This document shows, piece by piece, positions 23,355 to 32,712 of a stretch of 64,000 nucleotides of DNA. Every line of letters begins with the position of its first letter. Position 1 is the first letter of the stretch. The notes below the pieces were generated by a model that was not told the DNA's origin, ran no database searches, and saw nothing but the letters and a program-made list of their open reading frames with translations. The stretch comes from Zerene cesonia (lineage: Eukaryota; Arthropoda; Insecta; Lepidoptera; Pieridae). The stretch covers positions 2,418,001 to 2,482,000 of the forward strand of contig NC_052109.1 in NCBI RefSeq assembly GCF_012273895.1. The letters run 5' to 3'. The position numbers were made by a program, and so were the translations under genes.

Positions 23355-25031
23355 TCGAACGATTATCAATTCAGCGCTCCCAGTGTTTTGGGATACGGTC
23401 GTTTCTTGCCTTATGGCAATCAAGATCGCACTATGATTGTGAGCAATGATAACTCTGGATCAGGAGCATCTGCTTCTGCTTCCTCATCATCAGCAAATTC
23501 AGGTTCATCAGGAATTGGACTGGGTGGTCTTTATGGTTCGGGATCTAACGGTTTATACGAATCTAACGGACTCAGCGGCCTTTACGGACAACAAGGACAA
23601 GGTGNNNNNNNNNNNNNNNNATCTGCTAGTACATTACAAGGTTCATCAGGAAACGGACTGGGTGGTCTTTATGGTACTGGCTCTAATGGTTTATACGGAT
23701 CTAACGGACTCAGCGGCCTTTACGGCCAACAAGGACAAGGTGCCAGCTCAACAGCTGCTGTAGCTGCCGCTGCAGGTGGATCTGGAATTTCTGGTGAAAA
23801 CGTGATTTTCAACAACATTAATAGAGGCTATGGCACAGGATCTAACGGTTTGTACGGTTCCAATGGACTCAATGGCCTTACCGGACAACAAGGACAAGGT
23901 GCCAGCTCTGCAGCTGCTGCAGCTNNNNNNNNNNNNNNNNNNNNNNNNNNNNNNNNNNNNNNNNNNNNNNNNNNNNNNNNNNNNNNNNNNNNNNNNNNNN
24001 NNNNNNNNNNNNNNNNNNNNNNNNNNNNNNNNNNNNNNNNNNNNNNNNNNNNNNNNNNNNNNNNNNNNNNNNNNNNNNNNNNNNNNNNNNNNNNNNNNNN
24101 NNNNNNNNNNNNNNNNNNNNNNNNNNNNNNNNNNNNNNNNNNNNNNNNNNNNNNNNNNNNNNNNNNNNNNNNNNNNNNNNNNNNNNNNNNNNNNNNNNNN
24201 NNNNNNNNNNNNNNNNNNNNNNNNNNNNNNNNNNNNNNNNNNNNNNNNNNNNNNNNNNNNNNNNNNNNNNNNNNNNNNNNNNNNNNNNNNNNNNNNNNNN
24301 NNNNNNNNNNNNNNNNNNNNNNNNNNNNNNNNNNNNNNNNNNNNNNNNNNNNNNNNNNNNNNNNNNNNNNNNNNNNNNNNNNNNNNNNNNNNNNNNNNNN
24401 NNNNNNNNNNNNNNNNNNNNNNNNNNNNNNNNNNNNNNNNNNNNNNNNNNNNNNNNNNNNNNNNNNNNNNNNNNNNNNNNNNNNNNNNNNNNNNNNNNNN
24501 NNNNNNNNNNNNNNNNNNNNNNNNNNNNNNNNNNNNNNNNNNNNNNNNNNNNNNNNNNNNNNNNNNNNNNNNNNNNNNNNNNNNNNNNNNNNNNNNNNNN
24601 NNNNNNNNNNNNNNNNNNNNNNNNNNNNNNNNNNNNNNNNNNNNNNNNNNNNNNNNNNNNNNNNNNNNNNNNNNNNNNNNNNNNNNNNNNNNNNNNNNNN
24701 NNNNNNNNNNNNNNNNNNNNNNNNNNNNNNNNNNNNNNNNNNNNNNNNNNNNNNNNNNNNNNNNNNNNNNNNNNNNNNNNNNNNNNNNNNNNNNNNNNNN
24801 NNNNNNNNNNNNNNNNNNNNNNNNNNNNNNNNNNNNNNNNNNNNNNNNNNNNNNNNNNNNNNNNNNNNNNNNNNNNNNNNNNNNNNNNNNNNNNNNNNNN
24901 NNNNNNNNNNNNNNNNNNNNNNNNAACAAACACAGAAAATGGTTGATCCGACCAAGGACACGATGGTCGGCGGTTGGTTCCGATCGTGTAGAAGGCGTTT
25001 AATTGCTATGTTCCATTGCTATGCAGTATAG
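22747..25031 (+). CDS. fib-H: Silk fibre protein, fibroin heavy chain-like (5' end missing, gapped)
   Basis: This should be a secreted structural silk protein. The open frame starts inside the repeat array at 22747 (codon GGA) and ends at TAG 25029-25031. Visible modules alternate a Gly-rich block (NGLYG and GLYGQQGQG motifs), an Ala/Ser run (ASSAAAAA type) and a linker of the type GETIILNNNN. One non-repetitive spacer lies near 23355-23465. The tail after the last gap reads ...WFRSCRRRLIAMFHCYAV-stop. Its RR-x-L-x-x-x-F core between two cysteines resembles the conserved C-terminus of lepidopteran fibroin heavy chain, which pairs with the light chain by disulphide. The signal peptide and first exon are not visible and probably lie in or before the 1000-N gap at 21747-22746. 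The reading frame changes across the 10-N gap, which I read as a wrong gap size. Coding DNA is clearly GC-richer than its flanks. A spidroin-like or other silk-gland protein is the alternative. Confidence 0.68.
22994..23003. other. Short assembly gap (10 N) with wrong implied spacing
   Basis: The coding phase is codon-start mod 3 = 1 before the gap and 0 after it. The two flanks are homologous segments of the 159-bp unit. If the unit period holds, about 92 bp (plus whole units) should lie here instead of 10. Confidence 0.85.
23355..23519 (+). other. Non-repetitive (amorphous-type) spacer inside the silk array
   Basis: After an eight-Ala run, the frame continues with a unique polar segment beginning SNDYQFSAPSVLGYG, then RFLPYGNQDRTMIV, then a Ser-rich stretch (ASASASSSSANSGSSG). 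Charged and aromatic residues that are rare in the repeats (D, R, F, P) cluster here. Such spacers separate crystalline blocks in Bombyx fibroin heavy chain, and the same role is inferred. The piece RTMIVSNDN looks like a diverged copy of the array linker ETIILNNNN. Confidence 0.7.
23520..23924 (+). repeat. Second repeat block of the silk array
   Basis: Units here begin GLGGLYG and carry two or three NGLYG or NGLSGLYG motifs before GQQGQG, followed by the Ala/Ser run and a linker of the type GENVIFNNIN. The block is interrupted by 16 Ns at 23605-23620 and runs into the 1000-N gap. The frame is consistent across the 16-N gap. Confidence 0.8.
23605..23620. other. Short assembly gap (16 N)
   Basis: It falls after GQQGQG, where an Ala/Ser run is expected. 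The frame is kept across it. Confidence 0.9.
23925..24924. other. Assembly gap, exactly 1000 N, inside the silk array
   Basis: The gap begins in an Ala run and ends just before the C-terminal segment. Its real length is unknown, and much of the repeat array may be missing. Confidence 0.95.
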
Positions 25032-25056
25032 TAATTACTCTTTCTAAACACATTTT

Positions 25057-25062
25057 AATAAA
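25057..25062 (+). promoter_or_regulatory. Poly(A) signal AATAAA of the silk gene
   Basis: A canonical AATAAA lies 26 bases after the TAG stop, giving a very short 3' UTR. A T/G-rich stretch follows at about 25068-25090. This supports the stop at 25031 as the true gene end. Confidence 0.75.
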
Positions 25063-25344
25063 CACGTCCTTTTACCACGTGTGTTTTATATAATGTATAC
25101 GTATAGATATTCTATGAATTAAACTATGACGCCATGTTAGATTTTAATTTTTCTTTCGATAATATACCTAAATACATTGGGCATGGGGAAACAGCTCAAT
25201 AATATAAGAAGAAGCCCATGTTCAGAAGCTGCCGTTGCTGAATTATATCCGTTTAATTGTAAGGCGCTTTAGTTTGCGCGTGTTGGTTACGGTTATAGGC
25301 CCCTCTTTTGTTGAAAAGATTAAACAAATACATATTAGATGAAC

Positions 25345-25555
25345 GACCGCCCCTTGGTACAGTGGTTAACGCGTGAGCGTAGAACCGAGGGTCCTGGGTT
25401 CAATTCCCGGTGGGGACGCACAAAAAAAAAAATGTCTCGGTCTGGCAGGACACAGAAGGCTGATCACCTACTTGTCCTTAAAGAAAAATCGATCGGTGAA
25501 ACAGATGTACATCATCTGCCCCATAGCCCACTAGGGGACACGGGACTTCACTTTT
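25345..25555 (+). mobile_element. tRNA-derived SINE with perfect target-site duplication
   Basis: The head is tRNA-like: an A-box-like TTGGTACAGTGGTTAACGCG and a B box GGTTCAATTCC, about 35 bases apart. A tRNA-unrelated body follows, including an A-run and GTCTCGGTCTGGCAGGACAC, with a short T-rich end. Identical 13-bp direct repeats (atattagatgaac) lie at 25332-25344 and 25556-25568. The intact duplication suggests a fairly recent insertion. It lies about 300 bp downstream of the silk gene. Confidence 0.85.
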
Positions 25556-25968
25556 ATATTAGATGAACAAAAAAACTGTTTCGTAGAAAGTTTATACTTT
25601 TATTAAATAAGCGAATCATAGAGGTCACTCGCGCCAAATATTTGTGCAACAAGACTTGAGTCTGTAAATGTTTGGAGAGGTCCGCACACATCGCGCGAGG
25701 ATCTCGTAAACCGACCCTCTGTTGTCTTTCGTCCTCTTTAAGTCACTTAATTAAGTGTACAAGATTTATTACTGGGACCGCAATGATATTTATTTGTTAC
25801 GTAACGGTTGGTAAAGAAGTTGAATCACTATTGCAAGGTAGAAAAAAGCAAGAGATGGAATAATATACAGAAAGAGCAGAAAGAGTTTTAGACTGCAAAA
25901 AGTCTATACCGTTCGTTTTAGCAAAAGCGTTAGCCGTTTAACCAAATTTGCTATGATTCCATAGGGAT

Positions 25969-26196
25969 TACCCTACTAATATTATAAATCTAAAGTAATT
26001 CTGTCAGTTTGTCTGCAATTTTTTCACGCCTAAAGCACTGAACCGATTTGGATGAAATTTGGTACAGATGTAGATTGAGGCCCGACAAAGAATAAATGAA
26101 ACATTTTCTCCCACGGGAACGAAAACTATCCAAGAAAAACCATAGACTATCTATGTTCCCTTTGACCACGCAGGCGAATCGTGGGCGGGAAGCTAG
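25969..26196 (+). mobile_element. Helitron-like element, third subfamily
   Basis: ACCCTACTAATATTATAAAT, GAACCGATTTGGATGAAATT, then CACGGGAACGAAAACTATCC and ...GCGGGAAGCTAG|T. The 5' motif is shared with Lep1-type copies but the body differs. Confidence 0.65.
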
Positions 26197-27142
26197 TAAT
26201 TCTATAAACAATGTTATTCGAACACCCGTCTCCAGTTATCTAATCACTAAGCCACATTGCTCAAATCAAACAACTGTTGCGAGCAAAAAACCAAATGAAG
26301 CCCTTAAGCCATCCTTTTCTTAATCACCATCATAAAGACATCGTCAACTCACTTGTGCCCGGAACTAATCATCTATTTACTTAACAAACTTATTTTGTTG
26401 CTTTAATATATCAAAATCGACTTTATTACCTCGATATAAGACTTTGTGTAGGTAAAATGAATTGGGCAATTAGATAAACAATGTTTCAAACGCGATAAAA
26501 TCCTAAACACAACCTTATTTCGTGGCATTAAGGGTTATTTATTGTGCTGGAAATATTCCGTTACATTAAATACTTATTGAATAGTAACAGAAGGTCTATT
26601 GCCTTAAAGTTTCAATCAAAAAGTTATAACTGCCGAAGTATTAGGTACAAAAAATAAAAATTTCACTGTTTACGACTTTAATGAAGTTATTATCCACAAG
26701 TAGGGAGCTGTTACGTTACGCTTATTATATTTTAAGAAATTTCCATAGTGACTGGCTTTTAAATATGCCGATTCATAAAAAAACGGTTCGGATATTTCAT
26801 GAGCGTTATGATACATGGTTATTGATTACAAAAATCGTTTGAATAAAATAAAAATCAGAATTTGATTTTTGTTGAGCCGGTTGTGGTTCCACGATTGTGT
26901 AGGATGTCTACAAAACTTGTAGATAGTGCTCTCGGTGTTGACTCTGAAATAAGAATTAAGACAATCGTTAAAACTATTGAATAAAGATATTACAACTCTT
27001 TTTTTAATAAAATCTAAGATTTATAAAAAAGGTACAGCTACTACTGTGTTTCGTTTGGCGATTAGCTGCCTATTTGCCCTGCTCAGTCCTATCCTTTATT
27101 CACCTCATCAATCCTTTTTTTTATCCAACACCTAAGTCACAA

Positions 27143-27222
27143 TCCATTTGCAGAGACGTAAGACCTCTGCAAATGTTCATAGGCGGTGGTAGCGCTTACC
27201 TTTAGGCGGATCGCAGGATGCT
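27143..27222 (-). repeat. Fragment of the 28015 repeat, reverse orientation
   Basis: On the minus strand: GGTAAGCGCTACCACCGCCT, ATGAACATTTGCAGAGG. The hairpin of this family is perfect here: CATTTGCAGAG (27145-27155) with CTCTGCAAATG (27165-27175). Confidence 0.6.
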
Positions 27223-27277
27223 CATGCCTATGATAAGTTCATATTTATATTTACCATTTTCTTTTGATACATTTTCG

Positions 27278-27384
27278 TTACAAACAGGAACCTTTGACGA
27301 TGGTGAAAGCTGTTGTTTCTTTCAGGAACCGTTGCTGTAACTCAAAAACCATCTTATCCTTGTCGGCTCCACCGTAGCCAGAAC
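27278..27384 (-). CDS. Candidate terminal coding exon, unidentified protein
   Basis: On the minus strand a splice acceptor (tcctgtag) is followed by an open frame. The first two bases complete a codon, then SGYGGADKDKMVFELQQRF and LKETTAFTIVKGSCL follow to a TAA at 27278-27280. The residue mix (amphipathic helix-like KMVFELQQRFLKETT, normal charge balance) looks like real protein, unlike the surrounding AT-rich noise. Only the first of the three frames from the acceptor reading SGYGG is open past the short stops seen in the others. The upstream exon must end in phase 1. A possible partner is at 31898-31904. I do not recognise the family. Confidence 0.5.
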
Positions 27385-28014
27385 CTACAGGACGAATTAC
27401 AATAAAAACATTAATTATTAATAGAGGCATTTCTTTTTTTACTTGTATATTGTCAGTTGTTAAATTTTTCTAATGTTACATGTATTTTACTAACATATCA
27501 GAATAACTATTCTGCTATACCCTTACTACACATAATAACTAAAAACGAATTTGAATATAGCAAGTAATCAAGACATGACAAAACATTTTTTTCAGTATAT
27601 TTTTTCCTAAAATATTATCAAAATCAGTTAATATCAGTTATTCAAATAATAAACACAATTGTTTGATGAACCGTTTCAATTGAGACTACAGTCAAGCATC
27701 TTAATAGCCAGTTGACAAGACTGAGTAATTGTATAATGGTTAGTTAATTGCGCTAGTTTGTCTCGCCATTGTTGTCTCGGTGTTCAAACTTCGTATGGAT
27801 TGCTGTTTATTTGACAGAAGCCGAACTTTGTACCTTATCATTGGATTAAAGATTTACTTTAGTTTCATATATATGACAACTATACCGCGGGTCTGATGAA
27901 TTTTCATTAACGAAATTACCGGATTTTATAAAATACGTGACTAATATTTTTGCCGCGACTTGGCTCGTGACGATTTCATTAATTTCGGAACGATTCAAAT
28001 TTTTTTTTTTTGTA

Positions 28015-28292
28015 TGTCATAGCGGGCAACTGAGCTGGTGGTTCGCCTGATGGTAAACGATCACCACCGCCCATGAACATTCACAGAGGCTCAGACCTCT
28101 GAGAATGCGTTGTTCGCTTTTAAGGAAGGAATGGACTGGGAAGGGCAAGGAGCAGGAAATAGGCCTCCGGCTCTCCCACTCACCGTGCGAAACACTATAG
28201 TAAGCTATTATTGCACGCCGGTTCTCCGGGGGGTGTGGTACTTCCCCGGTGCGAGCTGGCCCAATGCGTGCCGAAGCATACTCGACTCCCAC
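28015..28292 (+). repeat. Lepidoptera-type interspersed repeat (GAGCTGGTGGTTCGCCTGAT)
   Basis: GAGCTGGTGGTTCGCCTGAT, GATCACCACCGCCCATGAAC, a small hairpin CAGAGG...CCTCTG (28083-28101), GGCCTCCGGCTCTCCCACTC, and the end GCCGAAGCATACTCGACTCC. A T-run precedes it. Its class is not certain; it could be a retrotransposon 3' end or a SINE-like element. Confidence 0.65.
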
Positions 28293-28827
28293 ATTAAATG
28301 TGCATAATAATAAATCTTCTAATGAGAATGAGATGTTTCATCGCGGTAAAATGTAGTTTATGCTACTCTCTAGCCTCCTATCTATCTGCAAACACAACTT
28401 CGTATATATTATTATATTGCTTTATAGTTATTACAATATTTTTCTTAAAGTATGTTTAATAACAATAATAATAAGAGTAACGTACATCCCTATAATTTAA
28501 AACGTCTTAAGAAATAGGGTTGTCACGCAAGCGTTAACATCCTGTCGTGTGCCATATTCTGCGTTGTACGAATCTCAACTCTAACGCAATGGGATAAAGA
28601 CGAAATTAGATTCCCGTCAAGGAATATGGAAATTGGAAGCTTCCGTTCGTGTGCCGAACACGCGTCGTGTGCATTATGCATTATTCCTTACCAGGTGTGT
28701 CTTGTCTTAGAATAAATTTAAATATTTTTAATAAAAAAAAAGTCATATAGGTACTGCAGTTTTATTAAAAAGATGTAAACTATAAATAAATTTATTATCT
28801 TAATCACTATCCTCACTATATCAAGTA

Positions 28828-28995
28828 CTAGCTGCGCCGTCGAAATATCGGTATAAAAAGTTACCTATATGTTATTCCAGTTGTCCAGCTACCTACGTAC
28901 CAAATTTCATTCCAATCGGTTCAGTAGTTTTTGCGTGAAAGAAAACGAACACACACAAATCTTTACAAGCTTTCGCATTTATAATATTAGAAGGA
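28828..28995 (-). mobile_element. Lep1-type Helitron-like element, internally deleted
   Basis: CTAGCTGCGCCGTCGAAATA to ATAATATTAGAAGGA. About 30 bp of the usual CGGTTTCACCCGCGTAAG region are missing. Confidence 0.7.
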
Positions 28996-29105
28996 TTGGT
29001 ATAAGTGTAATTGACTCATAAACAAAAAACGTATGAAATAATAATTTACAATACAATGTCTTTGTTCTTATTTATGAGTTTTAAATAGCTTTTTATATAC
29101 AAATA

Positions 29106-29290
29106 CTAGCTGCACCCGGCAAACGCTGCTCTGCCTTACTCTTATCGTTTAGTGGTATGAAAAATAGATGTTAGCCGATTCTCAGACCTACCCAATATGC
29201 TTACCAAATTTCAGAGGAATCGGTCAAGCCGTTTCGGAGGAGTATAGAGGCTAACATTGTGACACGAGAATTTTATATATAAGAAGAAGA
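29106..29290 (-). mobile_element. Helitron-like element, CTAGCTGCACCCGGCAAACG type
   Basis: Starts CTAGCTGCACCCGGCAAACG. It contains TACCAAATTTCAGAGGAATC and GTCAAGCCGTTTCGGAGGAG, and ends near ATATAAGAAGAAGAAGA|T. This is a common insect repeat with the same terminal logic as the others. Confidence 0.55.
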
Positions 29291-29705
29291 AGATTATGTT
29301 TTAAGTGTGATAAAAGGAATCGGAAGGTATCAGTAGACAGTAGTAGAAAGTTAAGTTAAAATTAGTAAAATATGTTGGAAAAGAAAAATTACGGTAACAA
29401 AATTAATTCAATTTCAACACCCTAGAATTAACTAATGAAAAAAATAAACATATAATATACGCCTTCATATACGTATGCGAGTATTTTATTTATTGTAATA
29501 TTGTGGAGTAAAATAAATATTTCTTTTCTTTTCTTTTCTATTTTTGTGAGATTTTTTTTCATCAAGCAACTATAACTTCCAAGCTCAAATCCATTATTAA
29601 TTAATAAGTACAACGATAGTTTTAAGTCTCGAATAGCACATATACTAACCGGGTACAATGCGAGAAAAGTCGCGGGATTAAGCTAGTCCATAAAGGAACC
29701 TACTA

Positions 29706-29835
29706 TCTTCTTATATATTAAAATCAATTGCTGTTCGTTAGTCTCGCTAAAACTCGAGAGTGGCTAGGCCGATTTTGATAATTTTGCTTTTTAATGCATT
29801 GTAATAGTCCAGGGTAGGTTTAAAAGGTACTAAAA
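29706..29835 (+). mobile_element. Repeat fragment, TTAGTCTCGCTAAAACTCGAG type
   Basis: TCTTCTTATATATTAAAATC, then GTTAGTCTCGCTAAAACTCG, GGCTAGGCCGATTTTGATAA. It resembles the 5' part of another Helitron-like or related Lepidoptera family and lacks a recognisable 3' end. Confidence 0.4.
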
Positions 29836-30300
29836 ATAGTAGGTAGTAATAAATAATATTTTTTTATAGTTCACATAATATTTATTATAGTTACGCTACC
29901 AGCCCCAATGAGATCATGCGCTGTATAGCGAGCCGGCTTGACTGCTGGTATGTCAACCACAGCTGCAGACTTTCTGCTTCCATTCTAGCATTGTAGTAGT
30001 AGATGGTATGCCTAGTAGTCACAATGTAATTATTTTATTTATGACATAATAAATAACATAGTTTTTAAGAATGAATTGTTACTAACAAAATGAGTGAGTT
30101 ACTTGAAATTAAATAAAAATTATAATAAACGGACACGCGTCCCCACTTATAAATTAGCTAAACAAGGATATTTTAAAAGACGTTGGGCCGTCTTGCTTCG
30201 GCGACTGTATTTAAACTCATAACGTTCGTACAATATTGTGCAGGGGTGAGCAACCATAGGTAATGATTATGATATTTAATATTTTTTTTTTATAATACAA

Positions 30301-30468
30301 CTAGCTGTCCGCCCCGGCTTCGCTCGTGGTACATATATAGCGTAAAGCCTTCCTTAATAAATGGACTATCTAAAACTGAAGGATTCTTTTAAAACGGATC
30401 AGTTGTTCTTGATATTATCGCGTTCAAACAAACAAACTAACTGTTCAGTTTTATAATATTAGTAAAGA
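30301..30468 (-). mobile_element. Helitron-like element, fourth subfamily
   Basis: CTAGCTGTCCGCCCCGGCTT, then GGACTATCTAAAACTGAAGG, and TTATAATATTAGTAAAGA|T at the far end. A relative is at 37718-37878. Confidence 0.6.
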
Positions 30469-30645
30469 TTAAATAATATTAGTGGTAATGTTTTCGAAGA
30501 TTGGATGATAAGGTTTAGTTAACAATACATCAAAAATAAATAAAAACATTCCCAAATTTACAATATGTATTAATTATAAATTACAAATAAATATGTAATA
30601 ATAACTTGCAGCCTTACCACTGTTAGTTATAATTTGAAGAGCAGA

Positions 30646-30868
30646 ACAGCTGGACAACTGGAATAACATATACGTCCCGCGGTTTCACCCGCGTAAGTCC
30701 GTATCCCGTAGGAATATCAGGATAAAAAGTTGCCTATATGTTATTCCAGTTTTCCAGCTGTTTACGTACCAAATTTCATTGCAACCGGTTCAGCAGTTTT
30801 TGCGTGAAAGAGCAACAAACACACACACACATCGTTACAAAGTTTCGCATTTATAATATTAGTAACAT
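30646..30868 (-). mobile_element. Lep1-type element with an inverted fragment at one end
   Basis: A minus-oriented copy (30674-30868) has lost its CTAG end. It is preceded at 30646-30672 by a 27-bp fragment of the same element in the opposite orientation. The fragment pairs with 30735-30761 with one mismatch, so the segment can fold back. Confidence 0.7.
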
Positions 30869-31143
30869 AATTACTACACAAATAGTATCAGCGTTTAATT
30901 CATAATTATGGTGAAACAAAATATTCTTTATTTGAAAATTTGTTTGAACCTAATGTTTGTAAGCCTGTTGTCAGAAAGCGCGTGCGATGTGACCGTTAAA
31001 AATAAACCACCGTGCATTACTTCCTAATACAGGGACGAACTTCATGGATTGTTTGAAATATTTATTATTTTTAAAATTATAAACCCATTGCCTTTCTTTA
31101 TATTTACCAAAAGCGTATTTTTATTGAAAATTATCAAATTTTT

Positions 31144-31330
31144 GAAGTGAAACTTCTTTAGAATCGTTGTGATTTCAAACCTGATGCAACGGAAAAACGA
31201 CAGGTAAGAGACACAAATACAAGAATGTATAGAATGAAGCCGGCAAAGAATGAGACAGAAATATACGTACTATTTTATATTTTATATATATTCATCTCAT
31301 TCTTTTGTCGATTTACTGAAGTTTCACTTC
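31144..31330. mobile_element. MITE-like element with 13-bp terminal inverted repeats
   Basis: GAAGTGAAACTTC at 31144-31156 and its reverse complement at 31318-31330. Inside, GGCAAAGAATGAGA (near 31242) pairs with TCTCATTCTTTTGTC (near 31296). No coding capacity was seen. A clear target duplication was not found. Confidence 0.55.
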
Positions 31331-31897
31331 TATCGTGTGTGAATCGCACACACACATTTTTTTTTCATAAAGTTTATATGAAGTTCTAAAAAAATGTCCA
31401 CTTTCATAATATTGCTAAAGCATATATGTAAAATGAAAAACAGTATACAACATTTAGTTATCGAAAAAGCGAGACCAGTCTCTCTGTGTCCACACTAGCA
31501 GTTCCGTGTACGAAACGTCGGGTTAATAATATAAGGAATAAATCGCGTTTAAAATCCGTTAAAAAGTCTTTAATTTATACATGTATAATACTTGCGTAAA
31601 ATCAAACACAAGAAAATTCTACATACAACATGTCATCTATAGCAAGTTTTTATAACAATAATAAAAATATAGGTCAGGAATAACTTTAAGCATCAATATC
31701 AGCAACATATTCTGTTGCTTCTAATACCGTACAAATATTAAATATAATAATAATTTAAGAATAAATTTATCTTGCATGATGACAATTAACTAAATTATTT
31801 ACGTTAATTCTATGAATTTTTAATTTAAAATAAAGGGTTAAGAAAGTCCGTCCCTGTAGTTGTTGTCGTTCTTATAATCACATCGCAAAGAAAGCTT

Positions 31898-31904
31898 ACC
31901 CTCC
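31898..31904 (-). CDS. Possible start-codon mini-exon for the exon at 27278-27384
   Basis: On the minus strand ATGGAGG is followed directly by the donor GTAAGC (31892-31897). It ends in phase 1, which fits the acceptor phase at 27384. Joined, the product would be a 37-residue protein starting MEG. A second donor-like site (CCAG then GTGAGA) lies just upstream on the minus strand, near 31922-31931. The link is inferred from phase and splice consensus only. Confidence 0.2.
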
Positions 31905-32562
31905 ATAATAAAACTTTTTTAGCTCTCACCTGGCGCGAAATATGCATAAACTTTATGTTGTTAGCGACAGAGACTAATATGGCATATCCAAACGTGACGA
32001 TTGTCTCGAAATTCGACTAGGATTTTAGTAGTGACCGTCGCCTTTTTTCTTCAAAAGATATTGATGGAAGAATAAATTAATGGTGTTAAAACTACATCAG
32101 CTGAATCAATAAATTGAGAAATATAAAATTGCATTTCTTAGAGAGATTTCTATGAGTTTAAAAAAACATGGTTCACCTAAACTTCAATAGTATATTAAAA
32201 GTATAATTTTTTATATTCATATAAATACCGTTTAATGTTATAATTATATGGTACTTAAATCGAAAATGACTACACAAAACAAACAAACATCACTTTTAAA
32301 AAGAAAATATTCAAAAATTAACAGCCACTTGAAAGCAACACGCTTTTATCACCATTCAAATAAACGAAGGGATCGAAGGGCCCGTAACGTCTTTTCGCCC
32401 TAAGACGAGTTCCTTGCCGACCACCGTCTGTAAGGGCCGAGTGTTGACTAGCCCGCCAAATTAGAAATTTTATTTTTTATTTTTTACTGTTAACTTTTAA
32501 ACAGCCAGTATACACCAATTTTAATATTTTTTATTTATTAACGACCAGTGTTTTTTTTTAAC

Positions 32563-32570
32563 TATAAAAA
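32563..32570 (+). promoter_or_regulatory. TATA box (TATAAAAA) upstream of a signal-peptide-like exon
   Basis: TATAAAAA lies 47 bases before the ATG at 32610. A start site 25-30 bases downstream would give a 5' UTR of roughly 15-20 bases, a common arrangement in insect genes for abundant secreted proteins. Confidence 0.4.
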
Positions 32571-32609
32571 GGTGTTAAGTTAGAAAAAGGTTTTATTGTG
32601 GTGCTATAT

Positions 32610-32712
32610 ATGTTTTTTAATTGGGTGCTTGTGTTATCTAGTTTTAATTTTTATCAGTGTAAAGAGGATCTAGAATCTAAATCATCAAGTGTGGATCATG
32701 GAATAAGCTCTG
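32610..32712 (+). CDS. Candidate first exon of a secreted protein
   Basis: ATG at 32610 opens 34 codons: MFFNWVLVLSSFNFYQC, then KEDLESKSSSVDHGISS, then a split codon at a consensus donor TCTG|GTAAGT (32713). The first 17 residues form a hydrophobic segment like a signal peptide, although without a basic n-region, and are followed by an acidic/Ser-rich mature start. A TATA box sits at a suitable distance upstream. If read on through the donor, the frame stops at once (GGT AAG TAA), so splicing would be required. The next exon must begin in phase 1. None was identified with confidence. The segment 50938-50990 is phase-compatible but would stop within that exon. The family is not recognised, and this may be a chance ORF. 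Confidence 0.33.

Noticed and set aside
23748..25002. Several other frames across the silk array and second 1000-N gap
   Set aside because: These are shadow frames of the silk gene extended by Ns. They have no independent start or protein character.
25345..25420. Possible functional tRNA gene
   Set aside because: It has A and B boxes, but the cloverleaf is not maintained and a SINE body with target duplications surrounds it.
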